From Pseudomonadota bacterium (lineage in GTDB: Bacteria > Pseudomonadota > Gammaproteobacteria > Steroidobacterales > Steroidobacteraceae): a stretch of 30,716 nucleotides of DNA. The position numbers and the translations under genes are program-made. Positions 22,764-30,716 of the stretch are shown here, piece by piece. Under the pieces are notes generated by a model that did not search any database, was not told the DNA's origin, and saw only the letters and a list, made by a program, of their open reading frames with translations. The stretch is taken from contig JAEZCN010000017.1 in NCBI GenBank assembly GCA_023433515.1, positions 1-30,716 on the forward strand, written 5' to 3'. Positions within the stretch are counted from its first letter, which is position 1; each line of letters starts with the position of its first letter.

Positions 22764-25470
22764 TCAGTTGTTGGTGGTCAGCCGCGCCCTAGTCGCTGCC
22801 CAAGTAGGCCTCACTCGAGAGCAGCTTAGAAACTGTGTCGTGCAGTTCGCAGAGCTGAATGCCTTCAAGTCATTGACTGCAGGTGATATCGACTCAGTCG
22901 TCGCACAGCTTGAAACAGAAATCCTGGTGACTCTCGGTCCGGCTCATACAATCAAGGCTGACTATCGGCCATGGCTGGATGCGCGCAAACACATCATCGA
23001 CTTCAAGTATTGGAAGCGATATTCCGAGTACCTAACAAATACAGGCTTTCCGCGCGACGTCGTGAGACGTTTGGATGAGGTTACTGATCGGATTCTTGAT
23101 CTGGCAGGCGATCCGGAGGAAGGCGGAACCTGGTCGCGCCGGGGCTTGGTAGTTGGGCACGTTCAAAGCGGCAAAACCGCAAATTACTTGGGGTTCATCA
23201 ACAAAGCGGCAGATGCCGGCTACAAGCTGATCGTGTTGATTGCTGGCGTTCATAACAACCTCCGTTCCCAAACGCAGGAGCGCGTCGATCAGGGATTCGT
23301 TGGGCGCGATAGTGACCAGCTGCTGGGCAGAGCCGCCAACGCCCAATTGATCGGTGTTGGACAATTGAATCGCAGTTTCAGTGCGGTTGCGTTTACCAGT
23401 CGAACTTACGATTTCAATAAGCACAAAGCTGACGGTCTTGGCGTCCCAATCCACAACCTTTCGCAGCCTGCAATTTTCGTAGTAAAGAAGAACAAGTCCA
23501 TTTTGACCAACCTCATCAAGTGGCTTGAAGGGACCAGCATGAGCGGTGACAAGCTCACCATGCCGATACTGGTTATCGATGACGAGGCCGACAATGCCTC
23601 AATCAATACGGCGGAAGATCCAAACGACCCAGGGGCGATCAATCGCCTAATTCGCGAACTATTGGCGAGTTCGACCAGAAATACTTACGTGGGCTACACC
23701 GCCACACCGTTCGCAAACATTTTCATCGATCCAGACTCGGACCACGACTTACTGAAGGAGGATCTGTTTCCGCGAGACTTCATTGTTGGTCTGGACGCCC
23801 CAAGCAATTATGTGGGCGCGGCAGACTACTTTTTGGCCGAAGACGGAGAGCCGAGTCTTACGATTTCGATCGAAGACGAAGAAGACTGGCTGCCTTTGAA
23901 GCATCCAATTTCGATTCAGGTTGATGGAATCTCCGGAAGTCTGCAGCGGGCAATTGATTGTTTTGTAATTGCCAAGGCCGTAAGAATCCTACGTGGCCAA
24001 GGTCAGAAGCATCACTCGATGCTTGTGAATGTTTCTAGATTTACCGGCGTTCAAGAGCAGGTGGCTGCCCGAATCGACGACTATCTAACCTCTCTAAAGT
24101 CTTCTATAGAAGTACGGTATCTACTGCCCATGGCCGACGCACTGCGAGATCCAGGGATCCGCAGCATCTATGAGACTTGGGGCGAGCATTACGAGGATTC
24201 AATTAAGGAATCGTGGGCGGAAATCCAGAAAACGCTTCACGAGGCTGCCGCAAGTACGAAGGTGATTCAGGTCAACGCGCGTTCGCCCGCATCTGCACTG
24301 GACTACAGGAAGTACTCCGCAACCGGATTGAATGTCATTGCAGTAGGTGGCAATTCTTTGTCACGTGGGTTCACGCTGGAAGGCCTCACGATCAGTTACT
24401 TCCTGCGTAATACGCAGATGTACGACACACTGCTGCAGATGGGCCGATGGTTCGGATACCGCGAAGGCTACAAAGATGTCTGCCGGCTCTTCATTTCTGC
24501 AGAGGCGTCAGATTGGTACGCATACATCGCTGATGCAACTGAAGAGCTGAGGCGAGAGATCGCGAAGATGGAGGCAAATGGCCTTAAGCCGATCGACTTT
24601 GGTTTGGCGGTCCGTTCGCATCCCGGTGCCCTGTTGGTCACGGCGCGGAACAAGATGCGGAGCGCGCAGACTATTGCACGTCAAGTTGGCCTAGCCAATC
24701 GATTGGTTGAATCATCCCTCATCTATGCAACGGGAGCTGTCGTACGTAACAACTGGGAATGCGTATGCAGATTGATTGCGAAGCTCAATAAGTCAAGTTT
24801 TCCACGCGCGAGCTTTCAAACGCGAGAAGGTAGTGGCGCACAATCGATCGTGTTCTCTTCAGTTTCGCCGGAACTCATCGTCGGCTTTATGGGCGAGTTT
24901 TCTTTACCTCCGGGCCGCCCGGATATGAGCCGAGAGCCATTAATCGAATACGTAGAAAAGAGATCATTCCCTCAGTGGGACGTTCTGGTGGCATCGAGTG
25001 CCACAGCAAAAGATCAGGAAAGTATTGAGGGGTTGATCGTGGGACTACAGGTTCGAGCCGCCTCGCGTAAGGGCGAGCGGGGGAGTTCGTACTTGGCTAT
25101 CTCTAAGAACAAGATGCGAGTGGCTTCACGCGGACAGGAGGCCGCCGGGCTATCTCCGTCAGTTAGGGACAAGATTCGAGGCGATTGGAAAAGTATTCCA
25201 GGAAATCAAACAAAGAGTGTTCCCGATAGCGAATATCGTCAAGCCAGGTCACGGCCACTTCTCATGCTTCACTTGCTCGACGTGAAGGTGGAAGGCAAAG
25301 GAGAGGAAGCCGTCAGTGAACGGCACGCTGCGTACGGAGTTAGCTTTCCTGGGCTTGGCCCCGGTCAAGAGGAGGTTCGAGTTCTCTATCGCGCCAATGT
25401 CATCGCCTTTCGCGAAATCTATGGCTCTCCGGACGATGCAGGGGATGAAGATGACCTCATCGATGAATGA
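22756..25470 (+). CDS. Z1-domain ATPase/helicase-like protein
   Basis: 904-aa protein with the Z1 domain found in methyltransferase-linked defence operons. An N-terminal helical region (1-120) precedes a helicase-type ATPase: Walker A GHVQSGKTANYLG (134-146), a DEAD-like box VIDDEADNAS (273-282), a TATPFANI motif (315-322), and the Z1 signature GGNSLSRGFTLEGLTISY with QMGRWFGYREGY further on. The C-terminal third is unrelated to anything I recognise. It is coupled upstream to the GHKL ATPase (8-base overlap) and downstream to the PD-(D/E)XK gene (20-base overlap). In MZA-like systems it is probably the motor or nuclease-recruiting component. The whole ORF is lower in GC than the left half of the window. 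Confidence 0.9.
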   Translation: MRDQLLVVSRALVAAQVGLTREQLRNCVVQFAELNAFKSLTAGDIDSVVAQLETEILVTLGPAHTIKADYRPWLDARKHIIDFKYWKRYSEYLTNTGFPRDVVRRLDEVTDRILDLAGDPEEGGTWSRRGLVVGHVQSGKTANYLGFINKAADAGYKLIVLIAGVHNNLRSQTQERVDQGFVGRDSDQLLGRAANAQLIGVGQLNRSFSAVAFTSRTYDFNKHKADGLGVPIHNLSQPAIFVVKKNKSILTNLIKWLEGTSMSGDKLTMPILVIDDEADNASINTAEDPNDPGAINRLIRELLASSTRNTYVGYTATPFANIFIDPDSDHDLLKEDLFPRDFIVGLDAPSNYVGAADYFLAEDGEPSLTISIEDEEDWLPLKHPISIQVDGISGSLQRAIDCFVIAKAVRILRGQGQKHHSMLVNVSRFTGVQEQVAARIDDYLTSLKSSIEVRYLLPMADALRDPGIRSIYETWGEHYEDSIKESWAEIQKTLHEAAASTKVIQVNARSPASALDYRKYSATGLNVIAVGGNSLSRGFTLEGLTISYFLRNTQMYDTLLQMGRWFGYREGYKDVCRLFISAEASDWYAYIADATEELRREIAKMEANGLKPIDFGLAVRSHPGALLVTARNKMRSAQTIARQVGLANRLVESSLIYATGAVVRNNWECVCRLIAKLNKSSFPRASFQTREGSGAQSIVFSSVSPELIVGFMGEFSLPPGRPDMSREPLIEYVEKRSFPQWDVLVASSATAKDQESIEGLIVGLQVRAASRKGERGSSYLAISKNKMRVASRGQEAAGLSPSVRDKIRGDWKSIPGNQTKSVPDSEYRQARSRPLLMLHLLDVKVEGKGEEAVSERHAAYGVSFPGLGPGQEEVRVLYRANVIAFREIYGSPDDAGDEDDLIDE

Positions 25471-26461
25471 CGAAGGTCCATGGGCGGGAATTGTGGTGGA
25501 CGCTGGGAATTGGGTCGGGCGGCGCGTTCGCAGCGCACATCCATTGGCACCCTTTTGGGCCAAGCACCCAAGTGGCGCCGTGGGCATGGTCATCCAAGAT
25601 GTCCCCGACTCCTCCGTGCCAGAGGAAATGCCAAATGTTAGGGGTATAGCGCTGGCCGTCCAAGACATGAGCGGTGAGTTGATAACGCTCACCATGTTTC
25701 TCCAGATACCAGAGGACCGGGCTGTCTTTGCGAGACTCTGTGAAGACGTAGTCGACTATTCGGGTGGTGCGACCAATGCGATAGAAGCGGGCAAGCGAAT
25801 CTTCTCAAGGCTAAGGCGCTGGCAATCGCTTCTTGGAAAGGGGCGTGTTGAGGGCATGAGCGAAGAAGAGGCACGCGGGCTTTACGGGGAAGTGTGGACA
25901 ATTCGGGAGCGAATATTCCCGATGATTGGGAAAAGAGCGGGTATGGCGGCTTGGACTGCGCTGCGGGATTACCCACAAGACTTTGCGTTTGCCGGCGGTC
26001 TGCTCGAGATAAAGACACGCTTGGTCGGCTCTCGAGATCGAGTGTGGATTTCCTCACTGGAGCAACTAGATAGTTCCAGTCTGCTGACGCTACTCGTGCA
26101 TGACTTGGTGCCAAGCATTGACGATCCGGAGATTCCGAGCTTGAACAGCATGGTGTCTGAGCTTATAGACACCGCTGCAGAATTGAGCGCGGAGTCGGCG
26201 GACATGTTGCGGCTGGTACTGAATGAAAAGGGCTGGCATCCAATCCCCCACTATGATCATTGCAAGTACGTCGTTACAGCGACGCGCGCATTCGATGTTC
26301 GCGAGGGATTCCCCCGAATCCGCCGCTCATTGATAGACCGACGGATTGACGAGACAACCTACTCTCTCGAGCTGTCGCAGCTCGGCGATTTCACTCTCAA
26401 TGCCGAGGAAGGGATCCGACGGCTCTGTATTGGCGAGAGCGCCTCAGCAAACAATGGATGA
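25451..26461 (+). CDS. PD-(D/E)XK motif protein (DUF4420 type)
   Basis: 336-aa protein of the DUF4420/'PD-(D/E)XK motif protein' family that follows Z1 genes. The likely active site combines GLYGEVWTI (E147), YPQDFAF (D177) and LLEIKT (E186-x-K188), the order seen in restriction-endonuclease-like folds. The N-terminal third is beta-rich, and a helical C-terminus ends in EGIRRLC. The start used is the ATG at 25451, with AGGGG about 6 bases upstream; ATGs at 25445 and 25463 are alternatives. It overlaps Z1 by 20 bases and the AIPR gene by 8, so all are co-translated. It probably provides DNA cleavage in the MZA-like system; the substrate is unknown. Confidence 0.85.
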   Translation: MTSSMNDEGPWAGIVVDAGNWVGRRVRSAHPLAPFWAKHPSGAVGMVIQDVPDSSVPEEMPNVRGIALAVQDMSGELITLTMFLQIPEDRAVFARLCEDVVDYSGGATNAIEAGKRIFSRLRRWQSLLGKGRVEGMSEEEARGLYGEVWTIRERIFPMIGKRAGMAAWTALRDYPQDFAFAGGLLEIKTRLVGSRDRVWISSLEQLDSSSLLTLLVHDLVPSIDDPEIPSLNSMVSELIDTAAELSAESADMLRLVLNEKGWHPIPHYDHCKYVVTATRAFDVREGFPRIRRSLIDRRIDETTYSLELSQLGDFTLNAEEGIRRLCIGESASANNG

Positions 26462-28265
26462 GGAGACAAGGCATTTTCGCGAAGAGCTACTGGCCGACAT
26501 AGGTGCGGACGCACACGCCACCAGGGATTACCCGCGCACCCGGTTTACCGATCGGGCATGCCAAATACTCGAATCAGGCGAAGAGTTCTCCGAATTCCAC
26601 CTCTGTTACGCCTGTGAGGAGTGGAAAAAGAATCTCGTACAGGTTGACGCATACAGTCTCTCGGAGGCGGACGGAGTGCTCAACCTTGTAGTCGTTGATT
26701 TTTCCGGACTACCGAACCCGGGGCTATTGAAGACGGAGGAAGTAAATCAACTGTTAAACCGAGCCAGACGCTTTCTTGAAGGGTGCATCAAGGGAGACTT
26801 GGCGTCGCTATGGGACGAAAGCCACGAAGCCAATAGATTGGCCACTGCCATAAAAGAATTTGCATCTGACTTATTGGCGAAGGTGAAGATATACCTCATC
26901 TCTGATCGAGAACTGGGTGCACGACTAGGACGCATTCCTTTGCGTTCGGTCAAAGATCGAGAGGTGGAGGTACAGATATGGGATATCTCGAGACTCGGCC
27001 GAACGGAGATGTCCACGAGCGGAAAGGAATCGATCGTGATCGATTTCTTGCGCGAGTACGGCAAGGGGATCCCCGCGCTTGCAGCAAATCTCTCTGACCG
27101 CTCGGTCTACAAATCCTTCATGTGCGTCATGCCAGGCGAAGTTTTAGCGTCTCTTTACGATAGATATGGTGGACGGATCCTCGAGCAGAACGTTCGGGCG
27201 TTTCTTGGTGAAGGGAGAAAAGTAAACAAGGGAATCCGCGAGACGCTCAAGCGTGAGCCTTACATGTTCTTCGCATACAACAATGGTCTGACGACAACCG
27301 TATCCGATCTCACGATCAAGGAAGGGGCTGACGGGGCAGCCGAAATTGCTTCGGTAACTGATTTCCAAGTGGTCAACGGTGGTCAAACCACGGCTTCTCT
27401 GTATTGGGCAAAGAAATCAGGGATGGATATTTCCGCCGTTTCTGTACAAATGAAGCTTTCCAAGTTGCCCGAAAATAGGTTTGAAGAGGCGGTGCACGAT
27501 ATAGCTCGCTATGCCAATGCTCAAAACGCAGTGTCGGCATCCGACCTATTCGCTGGGCATCCCTATTTCAAGAATCTAGAAAATCTCTCAAAGCTGACTC
27601 TGGCTCCCTCGTCGAACGCAGGCGGGACGGGAAGCTACTGGTTCTTTGAAAGAACCCAGGGTGGCTATAACGTCGAACTCAAGAGGCTCCAGGGGGCCGC
27701 CGCGAAAAAGTGGCAAATACTTCGTCCAAAGCGCCAGCGTCTTACCAAGACCGATGTCGCGCGAATCGAAGTCACTTGGGCATCAGTTCCTCACAGCGTG
27801 TCCGCTGGCGCGCAGAAGAATACGGCGGCATTTGCAAAACTTATTGAACCGCGTTGGAAGTCGGATCCTTCTTCGTTCGGCTCCAGCTACTTCAAACAGC
27901 TTGTGGCGAAAACAATTCTTGTTCGAGCACTCGACTCGACGATCCCAGCGCAGTCGTGGTACCCAGGATCAATCCTAAGGCAGCTGGTGACTTACACTAT
28001 TGCACTATTCGCGGACCGTCTCTCCAAGTGGAATCGAGAACTAGACTTGGACGAAGTTTGGAAGAGCCAGGCAGCACCGAATGATTTTGTAACGGAAGGT
28101 CTCCGCATGGCCGAGAAAGTGATGCCATTTCTGCAGGACATTCCAGACACTCAGCTGAAGAACCGGCTCGTGACTGAGTGGGCGAAGCGCGAGGCGTGTT
28201 GGATGAGACTCAAGGAGAGTTCGGTTGATCTCTCAAGCGGGTATTTGCGTAAACTGGCGCCATAA
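26454..28265 (+). CDS. AIPR family protein (abortive-infection phage resistance)
   Basis: 603-aa AIPR protein. Hallmarks are EQNVRAFLGEGRKVNKGIRETL (244-265), EPYMFFAYNNGLTTTV, and VTDFQVVNGGQTTASLYWA (301-319) with the NGGQTT signature. The N-terminal part has a nuclease-like layout (QVDAY and VLNLVVVDF around residues 63-83) common in the family, but I cannot assign the catalytic residues. The ATG overlaps the preceding stop (ATGGATGA), so it is the fifth and last gene of the coupled operon. AIPR proteins are known from several antiphage systems, where they are thought to trigger abortive infection. A 28338-28364 stem follows it without a T-run. Confidence 0.9.
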   Translation: MDEETRHFREELLADIGADAHATRDYPRTRFTDRACQILESGEEFSEFHLCYACEEWKKNLVQVDAYSLSEADGVLNLVVVDFSGLPNPGLLKTEEVNQLLNRARRFLEGCIKGDLASLWDESHEANRLATAIKEFASDLLAKVKIYLISDRELGARLGRIPLRSVKDREVEVQIWDISRLGRTEMSTSGKESIVIDFLREYGKGIPALAANLSDRSVYKSFMCVMPGEVLASLYDRYGGRILEQNVRAFLGEGRKVNKGIRETLKREPYMFFAYNNGLTTTVSDLTIKEGADGAAEIASVTDFQVVNGGQTTASLYWAKKSGMDISAVSVQMKLSKLPENRFEEAVHDIARYANAQNAVSASDLFAGHPYFKNLENLSKLTLAPSSNAGGTGSYWFFERTQGGYNVELKRLQGAAAKKWQILRPKRQRLTKTDVARIEVTWASVPHSVSAGAQKNTAAFAKLIEPRWKSDPSSFGSSYFKQLVAKTILVRALDSTIPAQSWYPGSILRQLVTYTIALFADRLSKWNRELDLDEVWKSQAAPNDFVTEGLRMAEKVMPFLQDIPDTQLKNRLVTEWAKREACWMRLKESSVDLSSGYLRKLAP

Positions 28266-28337
28266 CAACCATCGGGACAGCCTGATCTAGAAAGCTTGGT
28301 GCTATCACTCCGCCATCGATGGAGACTTAGCTTGCAG

Positions 28338-28364
28338 CCACTCGACTCAATACTCATCGAGTGG
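28338..28364 (+). terminator. Possible hairpin after the defence operon
   Basis: CCACTCGA and TCGAGTGG are perfect 8-bp arms with an 11-base loop, 73 bases after the AIPR stop; outer TGCAGCC/GGCTGCA arms surround them. No T-run follows, so it is only a candidate terminator or a scar of the island edge. Confidence 0.3.
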
Positions 28365-28395
28365 AACTTTCCGGCAGGCTGCACGTTCTGGCCCT

Positions 28396-29087
28396 ATGGG
28401 GAGAATTTTGCTTGCTTCAAGCGTTGTTCTAGTTGAGAGCCACATCGGCGAGCTGCGTGTCCTGCTGCCGAAGAAGTACTCGCCGCTGCGCGCCAATGGC
28501 GATGGCCTGCAGAGCGTGTACCTGGCCGAAGTCGGCCGGCCGTTCGCCGCGGCGCTGTTCCGTCTCATCGGCGGCGAAGCCAACCAGGTTGCGGATGTCG
28601 CGAAGGAAGTCGATCGCGCGGAGCAGTTGAGCCCATCGCGGGAGCCGGATCTCGAACAATGGGAGGAGCGCGTCGAACACGACATCCGCAAGGACCCGAA
28701 GATTCCCGACACGCAGCGCGAAGCCATCATCCAGGCGCGCGTGGGGCAGGGGAAGTTTCGCGCCAATGTGCAGGGCGTCGAGCGCGCCTGTCGCGTGACG
28801 AAGGTGGAGCGGCCGGAGCACCTGGTCGCGAGCCATACCAAACCCTGGCGCGACAGCACGAACGAAGAGCGTCTCGATGGCGAGAACGGACTGCTGCTGA
28901 CGCCGACGATCGATCACCTGTTCGGTTCGCGACTTGCGTCTCGCCGGTGGCGGATCGACTGTCATTGTCGAAGATGGGGATCGAGCCGGAGGCGAAGGTG
29001 AACGTCGGCGTGTTCTCGGAGGGGCAGAGGGTCTTTCTCGAGTATCACCGGGAGAATGTCTTGAGGATGTCGAGAAGGCGCGCATGA
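28396..29087 (+). pseudogene. Broken HNH endonuclease gene at island edge
   Basis: The first frame reads PKKYSPLRANGDGLQSVYLAEV, then EQWEERVEHDIRKDPKIPDTQREAIIQARVGQGKF and an HNH core: VASHTKPWRD (H147) with ENGLLLTPTIDHLF (N164, H174). Directly after DHLF, near 28920, the frame turns into arginine-rich nonsense. The true C-terminus continues in another frame as SPVADRLSLSKMGIEPEAKVNVGVFSEGQRVFLEYHRENVL, ending at 29087. About ten residues between DHLF and SPVAD are missing, so a deletion plus frameshift broke it. The first 15 residues (ILLASSVVLVES) do not look like the family, and base composition changes near 28437, which suggests that the 5' part was lost when the neighbouring cassette integrated. 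Probably not functional. Confidence 0.75.
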
Positions 29088-29108
29088 AAAGCCCCGCTGG
29101 CGGCGGAA
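29087..29108 (-). terminator. Weak terminator of the serine hydrolase gene
   Basis: On the minus strand, CCGC-CGCCA-GCGG, extended by two U-G pairs, is followed by GGCTTTT, just after the serine hydrolase stop. The stem is short, so support is modest. Confidence 0.3.
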
Positions 29109-29126
29109 AGTATCGGCATCGGATCG

Positions 29127-30314
29127 CTACTTTCGCGACGCCTTGCTTCGCTCCTTTTCCACCTCGCGCGCGAGCCAGGCGCGGTAATAGGACAAGTACG
29201 GCGAATGCGGATCGAGAAGGGAGATGAGTTCGGGCATGGCCGATAGTGCCCTCCTGTTCGGCGCATTCAGGAACACGATTACTGCGTCATTGGACGGCTC
29301 GTAGAAGTACGCGATCGCTTGTTCGGACCAGTCGCTGCCGCCGTGACCGACGACCTTGAATTCCTCGTAGTCGATGACCTCGAAGCCCAGCCCGTAGCCT
29401 TGCGAACGAGGACAGGCGGCTGTGCTGTCAGCGTTGCAGTCCACGACGCGGTCCTGCCCCTTGTCCGACTGAACACGGTTGCGCTCGCTGGCAAGTTTGG
29501 AGTCATGGATCTCTTCGCCCATGACGGAGATCAGGAACCGCGCGTAGTCGGGTACGGTAGTGATCATGTCGTCCGCGGCGGAATAGCTGCCTTCCTTACG
29601 GCACGCGCCGTTCGGCCGGCAGTAGTAGCCAGGAAACATGCTCCGCTCGTCCACGGGGCGCGCGAGATTCGTCAGTCCTTCACGATGTATTTCCAGGGTC
29701 GACGCCGTCATACCTATAGGCTTGAACAGGTAAGTCTCGACAAGACGGGGAAATGGCTGGTGCAGTTTGTTCTCGACGGCACGCGCCAGATATTCGAACC
29801 CTTCGCCGGAGTAGCCGTAGAGCACTCCAGGGCTGTTCTCGAAGGCCAGCTTCCCGTCGGGCCGGAAAAAACGCCAGTTCGGAAAGCCGGTTGTGTGATT
29901 CAACACCATTCGCGCGGTCAGCTGCTCGCGCCTCGGATCGTTCGCTATGTCCGGATCGATCCAATAGGGCGCAAGCGGTGCGTCCAGATCCAGCTCACCC
30001 TCTGCTACCAAACGCAGCACCGTCTCCGCGGTAACGGTCTTGGTGATCGAAGCAACATTGAAACGCGTCTTCGGCGATGCCGGCACACCCGGCTCCTGCT
30101 CACCATAGTAGCCAGTCCAGACGAGGTTGCCGTCGCCGATCAATCCGACCGCTGCCGTGACGATGCCGTGCTCGGCAACCAGATCGGCAAGCGCACGGTC
30201 CAGGCCGGGCGGCGGGGACGGGACATGGCCTCGTTTGCTGTCTGACGGGGAGGCCGGCTCTGCATGCGCGCAGGTGGCGGAAATCAGCAGGGTGAACATC
30301 GATAGCCATTTCAT
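29127..30314 (-). CDS. Secreted serine hydrolase (class C beta-lactamase family)
   Basis: Penicillin-binding-protein-like serine hydrolase, 395 aa, with a Sec signal peptide (1-18, KWLSMFTLLISATCAHA). Catalytic motifs are present: S89-I-T-K92 (SxxK) in VASITKTVTAETVLRL, Y168-S-G170 in GYSGEGFEYLA, and HGG (324-326) in VVGHGGSDWS. The domain LNHTTGFPNW (139-148) is typical. Such proteins include esterases, D-aminopeptidases and beta-lactam-like enzymes, and the substrate cannot be decided. The start is the ATG with GAGGG 6 bases upstream; an ATG six codons earlier is less well placed. It is the last gene on minus after the island and looks like host sequence again in base composition. Confidence 0.88.
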   Translation of the reverse strand: MKWLSMFTLLISATCAHAEPASPSDSKRGHVPSPPPGLDRALADLVAEHGIVTAAVGLIGDGNLVWTGYYGEQEPGVPASPKTRFNVASITKTVTAETVLRLVAEGELDLDAPLAPYWIDPDIANDPRREQLTARMVLNHTTGFPNWRFFRPDGKLAFENSPGVLYGYSGEGFEYLARAVENKLHQPFPRLVETYLFKPIGMTASTLEIHREGLTNLARPVDERSMFPGYYCRPNGACRKEGSYSAADDMITTVPDYARFLISVMGEEIHDSKLASERNRVQSDKGQDRVVDCNADSTAACPRSQGYGLGFEVIDYEEFKVVGHGGSDWSEQAIAYFYEPSNDAVIVFLNAPNRRALSAMPELISLLDPHSPYLSYYRAWLAREVEKERSKASRK

Positions 30315-30401
30315 GAGGGTCCCTCGAAGCATCGACCGATGAGATGCGCCGAATCGCCGCGAGGTTTGCGGGCTTTCCTGTTTTAGCTCGAGGCAGCCGA
30401 A

Positions 30402-30593
30402 GTGGAATCTCTAAGGATGCATTTTGCATCCTTAAACAAAGGTCGTGGCGCGCATCGAAAACATGCGCCGCTTGTGTTCACCGAACACGGGGCGATCATG
30501 GCAGAGACCGTGCTGAGCCGCCCACGGGCCGTGCAGATGAGCGTCTATGTCGTTCGTGCCTTCGTGAAATTGCGTCAAGCCAGGCGCGTATGA
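30402..30593 (+). pseudogene. Remnant of ORF6N-domain DNA-binding protein
   Basis: A 63-aa fragment: LRMHFASLNKGRGAHRKHAP, then VFTEHGAIMAETVLSRPRAVQMSVYVVRAFVKLRQARR, matching the middle to end of the ORF6N domain (FTEHGA, MSVYVVRAFVKLR) of phage and prophage antirepressor-like proteins. The N-terminal half of the domain and the usual long C-terminal extension are missing and there is no ribosome-binding site, so it is a truncated leftover. A perfect 10-bp inverted repeat (TAAGGATGCA / TGCATCCTTA, loop TTT, 30412-30434) lies within it. It is a trace of a former prophage or mobile element. Confidence 0.7.
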
Positions 30594-30646
30594 AAGGTAA
30601 GATGGATTTCATCCGGAATGCGCGCGCTTCGTCGTTGAGCCCGTAA

Positions 30647-30716
30647 ATGCAGCCCTTGATCGCGAATCTCTTTTCCGGCCCCCTCGACATCGTCGGCGAC
30701 ATTCACGGCGAGATCG
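30647..30716 (+). CDS. Metallophosphoesterase, 5' end only
   Basis: An ATG after GAGCCCGTAA opens 23 codons that run off the window: MQPLIANLFSGPLDIVGDIH, then GEI. The motif LDIVGDIHGE is the first metal-binding motif (GDxHG) of serine/threonine phosphatase-like metallophosphoesterases, normally near the N-terminus. The gene must continue beyond the window; the function beyond phosphoester cleavage cannot be told. There is no strong ribosome-binding site, so an upstream start cannot be fully excluded. Confidence 0.7.
   Translation, partial: MQPLIANLFSGPLDIVGDIHGEI

Noticed and set aside
1..30716. tRNA, rRNA, CRISPR arrays and complete insertion sequences
   Set aside because: No cloverleaf, rRNA core, regularly spaced repeat or transposase was found on either strand.

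Overview
The window looks like chromosome of a high-GC, Gram-negative gammaproteobacterium. The clues are a FecI/FecR/TonB-receptor signalling set, Tat and Sec signal peptides, a class I aldolase of bacterial type and strongly GC-biased third codon positions. A Steroidobacteraceae or Nevskiales/Xanthomonadales-like host is my guess from gene style only. No rRNA, tRNA, CRISPR array or complete insertion sequence was seen.

Left part (1-12.4 kb): ordinary metabolic genes. A class I fructose-bisphosphate aldolase ends in a clear hairpin terminator. A minus-strand operon follows, with a glucose-1-dehydrogenase-like enzyme overlapping a GH15 glucoamylase/trehalase and then a small unknown protein. 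After a 63-aa orphan gene comes a secreted alpha/beta-hydrolase. Next is a divergent surface-signalling locus: ECF sigma factor and FecR-type anti-sigma on minus, and a TonB-dependent receptor with an STN signalling domain plus a formylglycine-dependent sulfatase on plus. It probably imports and desulfates a sulfated substrate. A DUF2283 protein and its small partner, arranged like a toxin-antitoxin pair, close this part.

Right part (12.5-29.1 kb): a defence island. It holds a secreted staphylococcal-type nuclease; a Panacea (DUF4065) antitoxin operon whose second gene is frameshifted; a UvrD-like helicase lacking its expected N-terminal domain; an HNH endonuclease; a DUF2075 helicase with an N-terminal PD-(D/E)XK-like motif; a Vsr mismatch endonuclease; and a five-gene cassette of cytosine-5 DNA methyltransferase, MutL/GHKL ATPase, Z1 protein, PD-(D/E)XK (DUF4420-type) protein and AIPR protein. 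That cassette matches the MZA-type anti-phage systems. From the ATPase onward its genes overlap and are probably translationally coupled. Its base composition is visibly lower in GC than the flanks, and a broken HNH gene marks the right edge.

The most unusual signal is a composite DNA element found three times in the same orientation (near 12.54, 13.28 and 17.03 kb). It is a palindrome TCACAA-W-TTGTGA, exactly 11 bases, then CAAC-NNN-TTGAT. It sits upstream of the nuclease gene, just after it, and upstream of the DUF2075 helicase gene. It could be a shared operator or a boundary of mobile cassettes.

The window ends with a secreted class-C beta-lactamase-like serine hydrolase (minus), an ORF6N-domain remnant and the first 23 codons of a metallophosphoesterase.
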